From the NCBI RefSeq assembly GCF_000745345.1, contig NZ_JQNR01000005.1, forward strand, positions 248,001 to 312,000: 64,000 nt of DNA. Direction: 5' to 3'. The notes beneath the pieces were generated by a model. It worked only from the letters and a program-made list of their open reading frames with translations, was not told where the DNA came from and did no database searches. Positions 46,767-56,191 of this stretch are shown here, piece after piece; position 1 is the stretch's first letter, and the number at the start of each line of letters is the position of its first letter. The translations under genes were made by a program, and so were the position numbers. This stretch comes from Actinacidiphila yeochonensis CN732 (GTDB taxonomy: Bacteria; Actinomycetota; Actinomycetes; Streptomycetales; Streptomycetaceae).

Positions 46767-46838
46767 GAGGTCCGTTCCGCCGCAGGCAGGGCACCGCGCG
46801 CGGAGGTCCGTTCCGCTGCAGGCAGGGCACCGCGCGCG
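46767..46838. repeat. 36-bp tandem duplication
   Basis: Two near-identical 36-nt copies at 46767 and 46803 (GAGGTCCGTTCCGC... CACCGCGCGCG) in the 330-bp gap after the MFS gene. No gene here. Confidence 0.75.
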
Positions 46839-47023
46839 GCCGTGCGGCGGCCCTCCCACGGGCTCCCGGACCGTGCCGGCGGCGGGTCCCTCCGAAGGGT
46901 GTTCGACGGGCGTCCGGCCGTCCCCCGGACGGGTCGTGGAGCGGTCCCTGACGTGCCGTTCGCCGCAGGACACGGCGCACCCCCGCGCGGACCTGGAGCG
47001 ACCACCCCGGTAGCCTCACCCCC

Positions 47024-47506
47024 ATGACCATTCGCCGCACCGCCACCGCTCTCGGTGCCCTCTCCCTCGGACTGCTCAGCCTCACCGCCTGCGACAAGCC
47101 CACCGCGCAGGCGACGGTGACCGTGGGATCGAAGTCCGTCCAGGCCGAGGCCAGGCCGGCCTGCCGCGCCAGCGACGACAAGCCGCTGGACCAGACCACC
47201 TTCGTGGCCTGCCTCAACGGGACGCCGACGCACCACATGACGGTGCCGGTCGGCGACCAGGTGCGGATCGGCGTGGACCCGTCCATCGGCGACAAGGGCT
47301 GGCTGATCGCGGCCGACAACGCGCTGGTCACCCCCGAGCTGCTCAAGGACAAGACGTACTGGTCGGTGGACAGCGCGCAGCTGTTCCAGGACCAGCAGAC
47401 GGGCACCACGAAGTCGTCGGTGACGCTGGCCGTGGTCGAGAGCACGGACACCACGGGCAAGGACTCCTACCGGGTCATCCAGTTCAAGCTGGTCCGCGGC
47501 AAGTGA
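47024..47506 (+). CDS. DUF2771-like lipoprotein
   Basis: 160 residues. Signal peptide with lipobox LTAC (TALGALSLGLLSLTACDKP), then a beta-rich extracytoplasmic domain with two further Cys (PACRAS, VACLN). Function unknown. ATG 47024 lies seven bases after TAGCCT (47011-47016) and has no RBS, so it is probably leaderless. Its TGA overlaps the GTG of mqnB (GTGA), coupling it to the menaquinone genes. Confidence 0.8.
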   Translation: MTIRRTATALGALSLGLLSLTACDKPTAQATVTVGSKSVQAEARPACRASDDKPLDQTTFVACLNGTPTHHMTVPVGDQVRIGVDPSIGDKGWLIAADNALVTPELLKDKTYWSVDSAQLFQDQQTGTTKSSVTLAVVESTDTTGKDSYRVIQFKLVRGK

Positions 47507-48321
47507 CCGGGCAGGGCCGGCCCCCCGGTCCGGGGCGGGCGGCTGCTGGTCGTGGCCGCGGTGCCCGCGGAGGCCGACGCGGTGACGGCCGGCCTGGCAG
47601 GGCGGGCGGCCGCGGGAGCGGTACCGGACGCGGCGGTCCGCGGCGCTGGCGGCGGCGCCGGCGTCGACGTGCCCGCCGACGTGCTGGCCGGCGGGGTCGG
47701 CCCGCGGCGGCGGCCGCCGCGACCGCCCGGGCGCTGGCCGTGGCGGCGGCGGCCGGACGGCCGTACACGCTGGTGGTGAGCGCGGGGATCGGCGGCGGGT
47801 TCGCGCCGGCGGCGCCGGTCGGTTCGCTGGCGGTGGCGAGCGCGATCGTGGCGGCCGACCTGGGTGCCCAGACGGCCGACGGCTTCGTCCCGGTGGCGGA
47901 ACTCGGCTTCGGCACCTCGGTCCACCTGCCCCCGGCCGGTCTGGCGACGGCCGTGGTGGCGGCCCTGGAGCCCCTGGGCGCCTGCCTCGGCCCGGTGCTG
48001 ACCGTCTCCACGGTGACCGGCAGCGCGGAACGGGCCGCCGAGCTGGCCGCCCGTCACCCGGGCGCGGTGGCGGAGGCGATGGAGGGCTTCGGCGTCGCGG
48101 AGGCGGCGTCGGCGGCCGGGGTCCCGGTGCTGGAGGTGCGCGCGGTGTCCAACGCGGTCGGCCCGCGCGACCGTTCGGCCTGGCGGATCGGTGACGCGCT
48201 GACCGCGCTGACCCGGGCCTTCGAGCTGCTGCCGGACGTGCTGGACGCGTCCGAGGTACTGGACGCGCCGGACGTCCTGAGCGCGCCGCCGTCCGGTGGG
48301 CCGGCGGCCAGGACGGCCTGA
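47503..48321 (+). CDS. mqnB: Futalosine hydrolase, N-terminal third apparently frame-shifted
   Basis: Menaquinone futalosine pathway: cleaves futalosine to hypoxanthine and dehypoxanthine futalosine. The part from ~47715 is clear: AAAAATARALAV, YTLVVSAGIGGGFAPAAPVGSLAVASAIVAADLGAQTADGFVPVAELGFG, and VAEAMEGFGVAEAASAAGVPVLEVRAVSNAVGPRDRSAW (nucleosidase E-x-E-G-like motif). In the same frame, residues ~13-67 are an Arg/Gly run unlike any enzyme, while the next frame there reads RLLVVAAVPAEADAVTAGL ... VLAGGVGP, the true N-terminus. An extra base near 47525-47545 and a missing base near 47705-47712 would explain it. GTG 47503 overlaps the upstream stop. Confidence 0.78.
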   Translation: MTGQGRPPGPGRAAAGRGRGARGGRRGDGRPGRAGGRGSGTGRGGPRRWRRRRRRRARRRAGRRGRPAAAAAATARALAVAAAAGRPYTLVVSAGIGGGFAPAAPVGSLAVASAIVAADLGAQTADGFVPVAELGFGTSVHLPPAGLATAVVAALEPLGACLGPVLTVSTVTGSAERAAELAARHPGAVAEAMEGFGVAEAASAAGVPVLEVRAVSNAVGPRDRSAWRIGDALTALTRAFELLPDVLDASEVLDAPDVLSAPPSGGPAARTA

Positions 48322-48516
48322 GCGCGGGCGTGGCGGCGTACCGTCGCACCGGGCGCCGGGCGGAGCACCGCGGGCGGGTGGACGCGGAGCGGCGGCGGGT
48401 GAGCGGGTGAACGGGGACCACGGGGAGCAGCAGGCGGACGGCGCGTGCGGGACACGGGCCGACGCGAGAGACGCGTGAGAACGCGGCAGGACGCGGTAGA
48501 GCAGGGTGAGGGTCAT

Positions 48517-49410
48517 ATGAACGCACAGGCAGCGGCACAGACGGAGCGGACCGGCGAGGACGGGCGGGCGGCGGACACGCTGCGGATCGCCTACTCCCCC
48601 TGCCCGAACGACACGTTCGTCTTCCACGCGTGGGCGCACGGCGAGGTCGAGGGCGCGCCGCCGCTGGACGTGTCCTTCGCCGACATCGACATCACCAACG
48701 GCCTGGCCGAGCGCGGCGAGCTGGACGTGCTGAAGGTGTCCTACGCGGTGCTGCCGTGGGTGCTGGAGGAGTACGCGCTGCTGCCCTGCGGCGGCGCGCT
48801 GGGCCGCGGCTGCGGGCCGCTGGTCCTCACCCGGGAGGCGGACGCGGACCTCTCGGGCGCCACCGTCGCGGTGCCGAGCGAGCGCTCCACGGCCTACCTG
48901 CTCTTCCGGCTGTGGGCGGCGGCGGAGGTCCCCGGCGGAGTCGGGGAGATCGTCGTGATGCCGTTCAACGAGATCATGCCGGCGGTGCGCGACGGCCGGG
49001 TGGACGCCGGACTGGTCATCCACGAGGCCCGCTTCACGTACCAGGACTACGGCCTGCACAAGCTCGCCGACATGGGCGAGCACTGGGAGGCCACCACCGG
49101 CCTGCCGATCCCGCTGGGCGCGATCATCGCGAAGCGCTCGCTGGGCCGGGAGCGGCTGCACGCGCTGGCCGAGGCGACCCGGGCCTCGGTGCGGCAGGCG
49201 TGGCAGGCGCCGGAGCGGTCCCGCGACTACGTGCTGGCGCACGCGCAGGAGATGGACCCGGCCGTCGCCGACCAGCACATCGGGCTGTACGTCAACGAGT
49301 TCACCGCCGACCTCGGCGAGGCCGGCTACGCGGCCGTTCGCGGGCTGCTGGACCGCGCCGCGACCGAGGGCCTGGTGCCGCCGCTGGCCCCGGGGGCCCT
49401 GGACTTCTGA
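48517..49410 (+). CDS. mqnD: 1,4-dihydroxy-6-naphthoate synthase
   Basis: 297 residues. Converts cyclic dehypoxanthine futalosine to 1,4-dihydroxy-6-naphthoate in the futalosine route to menaquinone. It has a periplasmic-binding-protein-like fold used as an enzyme. Motifs: LRIAYSPCPNDTFVFHAWAHG, DITNGLAERGELDVLKVSYAV, LPCGGALGRGCGPLV, VAVPSERSTAYLLF, VMPFNEIMPAVRDGRVDAGLVIHEARFTYQDYGL and LPIPLGAI. ATG 48517 is preceded by GGTGAGGG. About 195 bp after mqnB in the same direction. The remaining steps (mqnA, mqnC) are not in the window. Confidence 0.95.
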   Translation: MNAQAAAQTERTGEDGRAADTLRIAYSPCPNDTFVFHAWAHGEVEGAPPLDVSFADIDITNGLAERGELDVLKVSYAVLPWVLEEYALLPCGGALGRGCGPLVLTREADADLSGATVAVPSERSTAYLLFRLWAAAEVPGGVGEIVVMPFNEIMPAVRDGRVDAGLVIHEARFTYQDYGLHKLADMGEHWEATTGLPIPLGAIIAKRSLGRERLHALAEATRASVRQAWQAPERSRDYVLAHAQEMDPAVADQHIGLYVNEFTADLGEAGYAAVRGLLDRAATEGLVPPLAPGALDF

Positions 49411-49419
49411 CCTCCGGCC

Positions 49420-49470
49420 CCGAGCCGCCGCCGCGCCGGAGGTACCTCTTCCGGCGCGGCGGCGGCTCGG
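49420..49470. terminator. Bidirectional terminator, 21-bp perfect stem
   Basis: Arms 49420-49440 and 49450-49470 pair perfectly around a 9-nt loop, between the converging mqnD and cold-shock genes. Confidence 0.9.
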
Positions 49471-49542
49471 CACCCGCGGGGAGCGCGGCCTGGGGGCACG
49501 CGGCGCGGGGCGCGGGGCGCGCCCCAGGGCCCCGCTGGGCTC

Positions 49543-49929
49543 TCAGCCGACGTCGAGCTGGTCGGCGACCACGCGGAGCACCGAGGCGATCTTGTGGCCC
49601 TGGGCCTTGTCGGGGTAGCGGCCGCGCTGCAGCGAGCGGGCCACGTCCTCCAGGAGCGAGGTGAGGTCCTGGACGATCGGCAGCAGCTCGTCGGGCTTGC
49701 GCCGCTGCGCCGCCGCGACCGAGGGGGTGGGGTCGAGCAGTGTCACCGTCAGCGCCTGGTCCCCCCGCTGGCCGGCGACCACGCCGAACTCCACGCGCTG
49801 CCCGGGCTTGAGCACGGTGACCCCGGCGGGCAGCACCGAGGAGTGCACGAAGACGTCGCCGCCACCGTCACGGGAGAGGAAACCGAAACCCTTCTCGCTG
49901 TTGAACCACTTGACCTTGCCGGTAGGCAC
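49543..49929 (-). CDS. Cold-shock domain protein with C-terminal extension
   Basis: 128 residues. The N-terminal ~67 residues are a CspA fold with RNP1 (KGFGFLS) and RNP2 (DVFVHSS) and the start [16 protein letters not shown] ~60-residue helical extension follows ([51 protein letters not shown]) that single-domain CSPs lack. It likely binds single-stranded RNA; the role of the extension is unknown. Confidence 0.9.
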   Translation of the reverse strand: MPTGKVKWFNSEKGFGFLSRDGGGDVFVHSSVLPAGVTVLKPGQRVEFGVVAGQRGDQALTVTLLDPTPSVAAAQRRKPDELLPIVQDLTSLLEDVARSLQRGRYPDKAQGHKIASVLRVVADQLDVG

Positions 49930-50103
49930 GTGCGACCTCGTCCTCGTTGTGTTGGAAGTTGCGCGAAACCGCTCTGAACAAGACGGCAGCGGGCCCGTCG
50001 GGGACCCGCCGGGACCAGGCTAATGGCCCTGCGCCGGGTGGCAAGACGGCCTGGGGTCGAGTGCCGTGCCCCCACCGCTTCCCCTCGGACCTACCCTTGT
50101 CGG

Positions 50104-50331
50104 GTGAGCGAACAAACCAAGGGCGCGGGCGACCTGCTGGTACGGATCGGCGCCATCACCTTCGTGGTCGGCGCGGTGGCGACCATCGTGACCGTCATCC
50201 CGTTCCTGCTGGGCACGACGCGGCTGCCCACCCCCGCGTACTTCGTCTCGATGCTGATGGGCCTGGGGATGCTGCTCGCCCTCGTCGGCCTGCTGCGCGC
50301 GGCCCTCGCCCAGCGCCAGAGCTCCAGCTGA
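50104..50331 (+). CDS. Small two-helix membrane protein
   Basis: 75 residues: a short cytosolic start (VSEQTKGAGDLLVR), helix 1 (GAITFVVGAVATIVTVIPFLL), a loop, helix 2 (YFVSMLMGLGMLLALVGLLRAAL), and a hydrophilic tail. Unrecognised function. GTG 50104 is six bases after TACCCT (50092-50097) with no RBS, consistent with leaderless translation. Confidence 0.75.
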   Translation: MSEQTKGAGDLLVRIGAITFVVGAVATIVTVIPFLLGTTRLPTPAYFVSMLMGLGMLLALVGLLRAALAQRQSSS

Positions 50332-50392
50332 CGCCCAGGGCTCCGGCTGACGCGCGGGCGGGTGACCGCCGGGCCTGCCGCCCGACGGCCGG

Positions 50393-51139
50393 TCAGCCGG
50401 CGTGGGCGGCGGTCCGGGCGCCGGCGTGGGCAGCGGTGTGGGCGGCGAGCCAGCCGGGGAACTCCGTGAGGTCGGCCAGGACGACGTCCGCGCCGGCCGC
50501 CCGCAGCTCCTCGGCCGTGCACGGGCCGGTCGCCACGGCCACCGAGACCGCTCCGGCCCGCCGGGCGCCGCGCACGTCCCCGACGTGGTCGCCGACGTAG
50601 ACCGAGGCGCCCCACTCCACCAGCGCCTCCGCCTTCGCCTCGGCCCACAGCGAGCCGCACAGCTCGGCGTCGATACCGACGTGGTCCAGGTGGAGCCGGG
50701 CGTTGGGGCCGTGCTTGGCGGTGACGACCAAGGACCGGCCGCCCGCCCGCCGCACGGCGTCCATGGCCGCCAGCGCGCCGGGCATCGCCGGCGTGGGCGC
50801 GATCGCGTGGTCGCCGTACAGCTCCCGGTAGCGGTCGGCCATCGCCGGCACCCGCTCGGCCGGGAACCAGTGGGCCAGCTCCTCGTCGAGCGGCGGCCCG
50901 AGGCGGGTCACCGCGAGGGCGGAGTCGATGAAGACGCCGGTCTCCTCGGCGAGCCGGTCGTACACCGCCTTGATGCCGGGCCGGGAGTCGATCAGCGTCA
51001 TGTCGAGGTCGAACCCGACGGTCAGCGGACCGGCGGGCGCGGCGGCGCGGTCACCCGCGTCGGGCACGGCCGTCCCGGCGTCCAGGGGGCTTGCGGTGGC
51101 CACGGCGTTCACAGCGTCTCCAGCGTTCACAGCAGCCAT
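50393..51139 (-). CDS. HAD-superfamily hydrolase
   Basis: About 248 residues. HAD motif I FDLDMTLIDSRPG, motif II SLVVTAKH (Thr), a Lys in the cap-proximal segment, and motif III/IV VYVGDHVGDVRGARRAG (Asp pair). The cap (FIDSALAVTRLGPPLDEELAHWFPAERV) is of the phosphoglycolate-phosphatase-like C1 type. Substrate unknown. The first ~35 residues are low-complexity Ala/Val/Gly, so the real start may lie later than ATG 51139. Confidence 0.83.
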   Translation of the reverse strand: MAAVNAGDAVNAVATASPLDAGTAVPDAGDRAAAPAGPLTVGFDLDMTLIDSRPGIKAVYDRLAEETGVFIDSALAVTRLGPPLDEELAHWFPAERVPAMADRYRELYGDHAIAPTPAMPGALAAMDAVRRAGGRSLVVTAKHGPNARLHLDHVGIDAELCGSLWAEAKAEALVEWGASVYVGDHVGDVRGARRAGAVSVAVATGPCTAEELRAAGADVVLADLTEFPGWLAAHTAAHAGARTAAHAG

Positions 51140-51236
51140 TGTCCCCGACCGCCCGCACAGCTGTACGGGAGCCCGTCCGGGGACCCGGCGGTCCGGCGGC
51201 GCCCGGGTGGTGTGCGGAGGCGCCGGCGCGGCCGTC

Positions 51237-52350
51237 TCACACCGAGCGGCGGGCCCGCCAGAGCAGGTACGCGGCCGAGCCGGCGGCGGCGACGCGGACG
51301 GTGACGGGCAGGCCGTCCAGGACCGCCTGGCCGGTCCGGCCGTGCGCGATCGGGTCGCCCCACTTGCCCTGTCCACGCCCCCAGACCCAGAGCAGCAGCC
51401 CGGCGGCGGCCGTCCCGGGGACGCCGAAGACCGCGATCTTGGCCTGGGTACGGCTGTAGGCCCGGCTGAAGTACCCGGCAAGCCAGCCCGCCCCCAGCAG
51501 CACCCAGGAGCCGGCCACCGCGCCCGCGACCAGCAGCGCGGCGCCCAGCAGCAGCATCGGGCCGCCCCAGCGGCGCGCTCCCGCGCCGCCCCGCCGTCGC
51601 CGCGGCGGCGGCGCCGGAGCAGCCCGCCCAGCGGCCGCCGCCTCGCGGCCGGAGCGGCCTCGGGCTCCTCCTCGGCCGCCGCCTCGGCCGCTTCCGCCTC
51701 GGCGGCCTTCGCCGCGGCGCGCTCCGCGGCGGCCCGGCCGGAGCCGAGGTCCTCGTCGTCGAAGGGGATGGAGATGCTGCCGGTCATCCCGGGCAGGCCG
51801 GTCAGCTCCTCCCCGGCCAGCGGCCCGGACCCCGCGGCCTCCTGCCACCAGTCGCGGGCGGCGCCGTCCTCGGGCGTGCTGAAGCGGAAGCCCGGCGGCG
51901 TCGCGCGGTCGGCGCGGGCTGCTCCGTCCCGGCCCGGCCGCTTGCGGAAGTCGGGCTTCGCGCCGGCCGCGCCGCCCATTCCGGCCGTCCCGTCACCGCT
52001 TTCCGTACGGTCACCGCCGTCCCGGCCCTCGGCCGCGCCGCGGGCGGCGCGGCGGGGCGCGTGTAGGGGCCGTAGGAGCCCGGCGGCGGCTCGGCGGGCG
52101 GCGGGGCCTCGGCGCGCCGGGGTGCGGGGGCGCTGGACGCCGCCGCCTCCACCACCTCGTCGGGGCTGCCGATCCGGCCGAGCAGGCGTTCCACGGAGGC
52201 GGGGGTGTCGCCCTCGCCGCGCTGCTGGTCGATGTCCCGGCGCAGCTGCGCGACCAGCCGCATCCGGTCGGCGGCGGGCAGCGCGGTCTGCGCCAGGTCG
52301 CCGACCCGGCTCAGGTAGTCGAACACCAACCGGTCGCTCTCCACACCCAT
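51237..52350 (-). pseudogene. HAAS-type signalling membrane protein, two frame breaks
   Basis: Start ATG 52350 (RBS GAAAGGGGG) gives MGVESDRLVFDYLSRVGDLAQTALPAADRMRLVAQLRRDIDQQRG ... LLGRIGSPDEVVEAAASS, a HAAS/DUF1700-like helical domain. The reading then continues in a second frame (GFRFSTPEDGAARDWWQEAAGSGPLAGEELTGLPGMTGSISIPFDDEDLG, acidic and Ala-rich) from about 52035, and in a third (GGPMLLLGAALLVAGAVAGSWVLLGAGWLAGYFSR ... LLLWVWGRGQGKWGD, four membrane helices) from about 51570. Two single-base deletions restore a ~371-residue protein. Each section has good codon use, so sequence errors are as likely as decay. Confidence 0.65.
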
Positions 52351-52425
52351 GACCGGGCCCCCTTTCGCGCATGCCAGGACGACCGTACCCGTAGGCCACC
52401 GGCCGGTGCGGCTAATGTGGGACGG

Positions 52426-55050
52426 ATGGACCGGAAGGACCACACCGAATCCGTGGACACGGCCGGACCGCGCACCCTCGCGGAGGAGCTGCGCGCGCGG
52501 AACGACGACGCCCTGGCGCGGCTGCTGCGGGCCCGTCCCGACCTCCTCGCGCCCGTGCCCGCCGACATCACGCAGCTCGCCACCCGGGCCGGCACCCGCG
52601 CGTCGGTACTGCGCACCCTGGACCGCCTCCCCCGGTTCACCCGCCAGGTCGCGGAGGCGCTGGCGGTGGCCCCGGACCCGTGCCCGTACGACGTGCTGCT
52701 GACCCTGATGGCGGGCGCCCCCGAGCCCGGTGCCGAGCCCGGTGCCGGTCCCGCGGCCGGTCCGGACGCGCGGGACGCCGGGGCAGCCGAGGTGATCGCC
52801 GGAGGGGCCTCCGGCGAGGACGCCGGTGCCGCCGCCGGGCCCCTGGACGACGTGCTGCCGCGGCCGCTGGCCGCCGCCGTCACCCGTGCCCTGCCCGCCG
52901 CCGTCGGGACCCTGCGCGCGTACGGCGTGCTGTGGGGCGGCGAGGACCGGCTGCGGCTGGTCCGGGCCGCGCACGAGGTGCTGGGCCCGTCCGCCTCGGT
53001 GGCCTCGGGCACCGGCCTCGGGCCCACGGTGGGCGAGGCCACGGCGGGCATGTCGCCGGCCCGCCTCCAGCAGATCGTCACCGACGCCGGGCTGCCGGCC
53101 ACCTATGACCCGGTCAGCGCCATAGAGGCGCTGTCCGCGCTGTTCGGCGACCGGGCGCGGCTGGCCGCGCTGCTGGCCGCCGCCCCGCAGGGCACCCGCT
53201 CGCTGCTGGAGCGGCTGGTGTGGGGCCCGCCCTACGGCGAGGTGCGGGACGCGACCGCGCCGGTGCGGGCGGCGGAGGCCGCCGGGCCGGTCCAGTGGCT
53301 GCTGGCCCGCGGCCTGCTGCTGCCCTCGGGCCGCAGCACCGTGGTGCTGCCCCGGGAGGCGGCGCTGACCCTGCGCGGCGGCCGGGCGCACCGCGTCCCC
53401 GAGCCGGCGGCGCCCGAGGTGGCCACGGTGGCGCGTACCCCCCGGACGGTGGACATGACGGCGGCGGGGCAGGCGTTCACCGCCGTGCGCACCGTCGCGG
53501 AGCTCCTGGCGGCCTGGGAGACCGGCGGCCCGGCGGTGCTGCGGGCCGGCGGCCTGAGCGTCCGCGACCTCAAACGGACGGCCACCACCCTCGACCTGAC
53601 GGAGCAGCAGAGCGCGTTCTGGCTCGAACTCGCCTACGCGGCCGGGCTGGTCGCGGCCGACGGCGAGGTCGACGAGGCGTACGCGCCCACCCCGGCGGCC
53701 GACGGCTGGTCCCAACTGCCCGCGCACGAGCAGTGGGCGCGGCTCGCCTCGGCCTGGCTGGCCGCCACCCGCACGCCCGGGCTGGTCGGCAGCCGCGACC
53801 CCAAGGGCCGGGCGCTGGCTGCGCTCGGACCCGAGCTGGACCGCTCGCTCACCCCTCAGGTGCGGCGCGCGGTGCTGGGCCTGCTGGCGGGCCTGCCGGC
53901 CGGCTCGGCCGCCGACCGGGAGTCCCTGCTGGCCCGGCTGCGCTGGGAGCGGCCGCTGCGGGCGGGGGCGGAGGCGCTGCGCGCCGAGCTGGTGGCGTGG
54001 ACGCTCCAGGAGGCCGAGGACCTCGGCGTCACCGGCCGCGGCGCGCTGGCCGCGCACGCCCGCCCGCTGCTGCCGGGACCGGCGCCGTCGGAGGGCGAGG
54101 ACGCGGCGGCGGCCGACGTGGCGGCGGCCGCCGCCGCGCTCGCGCCGCTGCTGCCCGAGCCGCTGGACCACGTGCTGCTCCAGGCCGACCTGACGGCGGT
54201 GGCGCCGGGGCCGCTGGTCGCGCCGCTGGCCGAGACGCTGGGGGTGCTGGCCGACATCGAGTCCAAGGGCGGCGCCACGGTCTACCGGTTCACCCCGGAG
54301 TCGGTGCGGCGGGCCCTGGACGCGGGACGCACCGCCGACGAGCTGCAACGGTTCCTGTCCGCGCACTCGCGCACCCCGGTGCCGCAGCCGCTGAGCTACC
54401 TCGTCGACGACGTCGCCCGCCGTCACGGCACGCTGCGGGTGGGCGCCGCCTCCGCGTACCTGCGCTGCGACGACGAGGCGCTGCTGACCGGGCTGCTGAC
54501 CGACCGCCGGGCGGCCGGTCTGGGCCTGCGCCGGCTGGCGCCGACGGTGGTGGCCGCGCAGACGGACCCGTCGACGCTGCTGGAGAAGCTGCGGGCGATG
54601 GGCCTGGCCCCGGCGGCCGAGTCGCCCGACGGCGACGTGCTGATCACCCGGCCCGACGCCCACCGCACCCCGCCGCGCACCGCCCCCGTGCCGCTGTCGG
54701 AGGGGCCGCCGGCGCCGGACGCGAAGCTGCTGGAAGCGGCGATCCACGCGATCCGCGCGGGCGACCGGGCCAGCACCGCGGTACGGCGGGCGCCGGCCGC
54801 GCGCGAGGACGGCCCGCCGCGCACCCCGGCCGCCGACACCCTCGCCACCGTGCAGGCGGCGACTCTCGCCGGGGAGTCGCTGTGGATCGGCTACGTCAAC
54901 GCGGAGGGCGCCGCGAGCCAGCGCGTCATCGCGCCCACCCGGGTGGAGGGCGGCTTCGTGACGGCGTACGACCACACCGCCGACGAGATGCGGCGGTTCG
55001 CGCTGCACCGGATCACGGGGGTGTCGGCCATCGCGGACGACTCGGACTGA
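52426..55050 (+). CDS. Helicase-associated (XPB partner-like) protein
   Basis: 874 residues, cytosolic. It matches the actinobacterial helicase-associated family of Rv0862c: an N-terminal part (TLAEELRARNDDALARLLRARPDLLAPVPADITQLATRAGTRASVLRTLDRL), a central Ala/Leu-rich helical region, and a C-terminal Helicase_C_3-like domain (VLLQADLTAVAPGPLVAPLAETLGVLADIESKGGATVYRFTPESVRRALDAG). No Walker motif. In mycobacteria it is paired with XPB, as here. ATG 52426 lies seven bases after TAATGT (52413-52418), so a leaderless start is likely. Confidence 0.85.
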   Translation: MDRKDHTESVDTAGPRTLAEELRARNDDALARLLRARPDLLAPVPADITQLATRAGTRASVLRTLDRLPRFTRQVAEALAVAPDPCPYDVLLTLMAGAPEPGAEPGAGPAAGPDARDAGAAEVIAGGASGEDAGAAAGPLDDVLPRPLAAAVTRALPAAVGTLRAYGVLWGGEDRLRLVRAAHEVLGPSASVASGTGLGPTVGEATAGMSPARLQQIVTDAGLPATYDPVSAIEALSALFGDRARLAALLAAAPQGTRSLLERLVWGPPYGEVRDATAPVRAAEAAGPVQWLLARGLLLPSGRSTVVLPREAALTLRGGRAHRVPEPAAPEVATVARTPRTVDMTAAGQAFTAVRTVAELLAAWETGGPAVLRAGGLSVRDLKRTATTLDLTEQQSAFWLELAYAAGLVAADGEVDEAYAPTPAADGWSQLPAHEQWARLASAWLAATRTPGLVGSRDPKGRALAALGPELDRSLTPQVRRAVLGLLAGLPAGSAADRESLLARLRWERPLRAGAEALRAELVAWTLQEAEDLGVTGRGALAAHARPLLPGPAPSEGEDAAAADVAAAAAALAPLLPEPLDHVLLQADLTAVAPGPLVAPLAETLGVLADIESKGGATVYRFTPESVRRALDAGRTADELQRFLSAHSRTPVPQPLSYLVDDVARRHGTLRVGAASAYLRCDDEALLTGLLTDRRAAGLGLRRLAPTVVAAQTDPSTLLEKLRAMGLAPAAESPDGDVLITRPDAHRTPPRTAPVPLSEGPPAPDAKLLEAAIHAIRAGDRASTAVRRAPAAREDGPPRTPAADTLATVQAATLAGESLWIGYVNAEGAASQRVIAPTRVEGGFVTAYDHTADEMRRFALHRITGVSAIADDSD

Positions 55051-55103
55051 CGGGCCGTCACATCGCTGCGCGGGCAAGGCGGTTGGCGTCCGAGGCAGGC
55101 CGG

Positions 55104-56141
55104 TCAGCGCGCGGGAGGGCGGGGGCCGGCGCCGAGGCCGAGGCGGTGCCACCAGTGCGTCCGCCGCGGGTGCAGGGCGCGGCCGAGACGGCGGCCGAGC
55201 GCCAGGTAGCCGAGCAGGGCGCCGGCCGTGTTGAGGATGACGTCGTCGATGTCGAAGGCGCGCCCCTCCACGAGGGTGCCCTGGGCCGTCTCCACCATCA
55301 CCATCACCAGGGCGGTGAGCAGCCCCACCCGGACCAGGCCGCGGAACCTCGGGAAGAGCGTCGGCAGCAGCACCCCGAAGGGGACGCCGAGCAGCACGTT
55401 GCCGCCGATCTGCTTGACGGTGTCGCGCGTCCCGGGCTGGTCGAGGTAGGCGCGGATCGAGGCGCCGGGCCGCAGGTTCGTGTGGACCAGGGCGTCGGAC
55501 GAGGGCGACGGGACGAGGGTGACCCTGGCCAGCGCCACCGCGAAGGCGACCATCCCCACCAGCAGCGCGGCCAGCACCAGCCAGCGGGCGGCGAGGCCGA
55601 CGGCCGAACGGCGTTGCAGCAGCGGCCTGGAGGGCGGCGGCACCGCCACGGCCTCCCCGCGCGCGGCCTTGCGCCGGGTCGCCGCCTCCCCAACGCCCTC
55701 TCGTCCGGCTGCCGTCGAGTCCCTCCCGTTCGACGCCCACGGCAGTCGGCGGGTCCAGGCGGGCCGCCCTGCCGACCGGGCCGACGCGGCCGGCTCAACC
55801 GGTTCAACCGCTTCGGCCGCGCGGGGCTTAGCGGACCTCCCCTTCCACCAGGGCCGGTTGCGGCGGGCGTCCGACCCCGGGGACGACGACGGGGACGGGG
55901 AAGGTGATCCCGAGGACGGCCCGGAAGACCGCAAGAGGCGGCCGGGCCAGCCCCAACGCGTCGGCTTCCGCGGCGGGTTGGCGGAGGACCCGCGGGCCGG
56001 CCGACCCCGGCGCGGCGCGGCGGCCCCGGCCGTGCGGGTGGTCCTCGCCGTGCGGGTGGTCCCGGTGGACGCGCCGGCTCCGCCCGATCCGGCCGAGGGC
56101 CGCGCCGACGCCGTCCGGAAGAGTGTGTCGCGCAAGGCCAT
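55104..56141 (-). CDS. VanZ-family membrane protein with long basic N-terminus
   Basis: 345 residues. The first ~190 are Ser/Pro/Arg/Gly-rich and probably disordered. The VanZ domain follows (WLVLAALLVGMVAFAVALARVTLVPS, NVLLGVPFGVLLPTLFP, LVRVGLLTALVMVMVETAQGTLVEGRAFDIDDVILNTAGALLGYLALG) with the E-x-x-Q and D-x-D-D-V-x-x-N motifs. ATG 56141 has GAGGGGGAAA upstream. VanZ proteins have been linked to teicoplanin resistance and envelope roles. It follows the LPXTG gene in the same direction. Confidence 0.82.
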   Translation of the reverse strand: MALRDTLFRTASARPSAGSGGAGASTGTTRTARTTRTAGAAAPRRGRPARGSSANPPRKPTRWGWPGRLLRSSGPSSGSPSPSPSSSPGSDARRNRPWWKGRSAKPRAAEAVEPVEPAASARSAGRPAWTRRLPWASNGRDSTAAGREGVGEAATRRKAARGEAVAVPPPSRPLLQRRSAVGLAARWLVLAALLVGMVAFAVALARVTLVPSPSSDALVHTNLRPGASIRAYLDQPGTRDTVKQIGGNVLLGVPFGVLLPTLFPRFRGLVRVGLLTALVMVMVETAQGTLVEGRAFDIDDVILNTAGALLGYLALGRRLGRALHPRRTHWWHRLGLGAGPRPPAR

Positions 56142-56159
56142 GGAGCGTTTCCCCCTCGG

Positions 56160-56185
56160 GTAGGCGCCGACAGGGCGGCGCCTAC
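56160..56185. promoter_or_regulatory. 9-bp hairpin just before the VanZ RBS
   Basis: GTAGGCGCC (56160-56168) and GGCGCCTAC (56177-56185) pair perfectly with an 8-nt loop; it abuts the ribosome site. Possible attenuator or simply part of the double hairpin that ends the LPXTG gene. Confidence 0.4.
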
Positions 56186-56191
56186 CCCGGG

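Noticed and set aside
46780-46870. Antisense translation with CPACSGTDL / CPACGGTDL, resembling a zinc ribbon
   Set aside because: It comes from the 36-bp tandem duplication read in one frame and is embedded in a frame without other support.
53220-55907. 895-codon plus-strand frame overlapping the helicase-associated gene
   Set aside because: Out-of-frame shadow; Gly/Arg/Ala-rich and continues past the real stop into the VanZ gene's complement.
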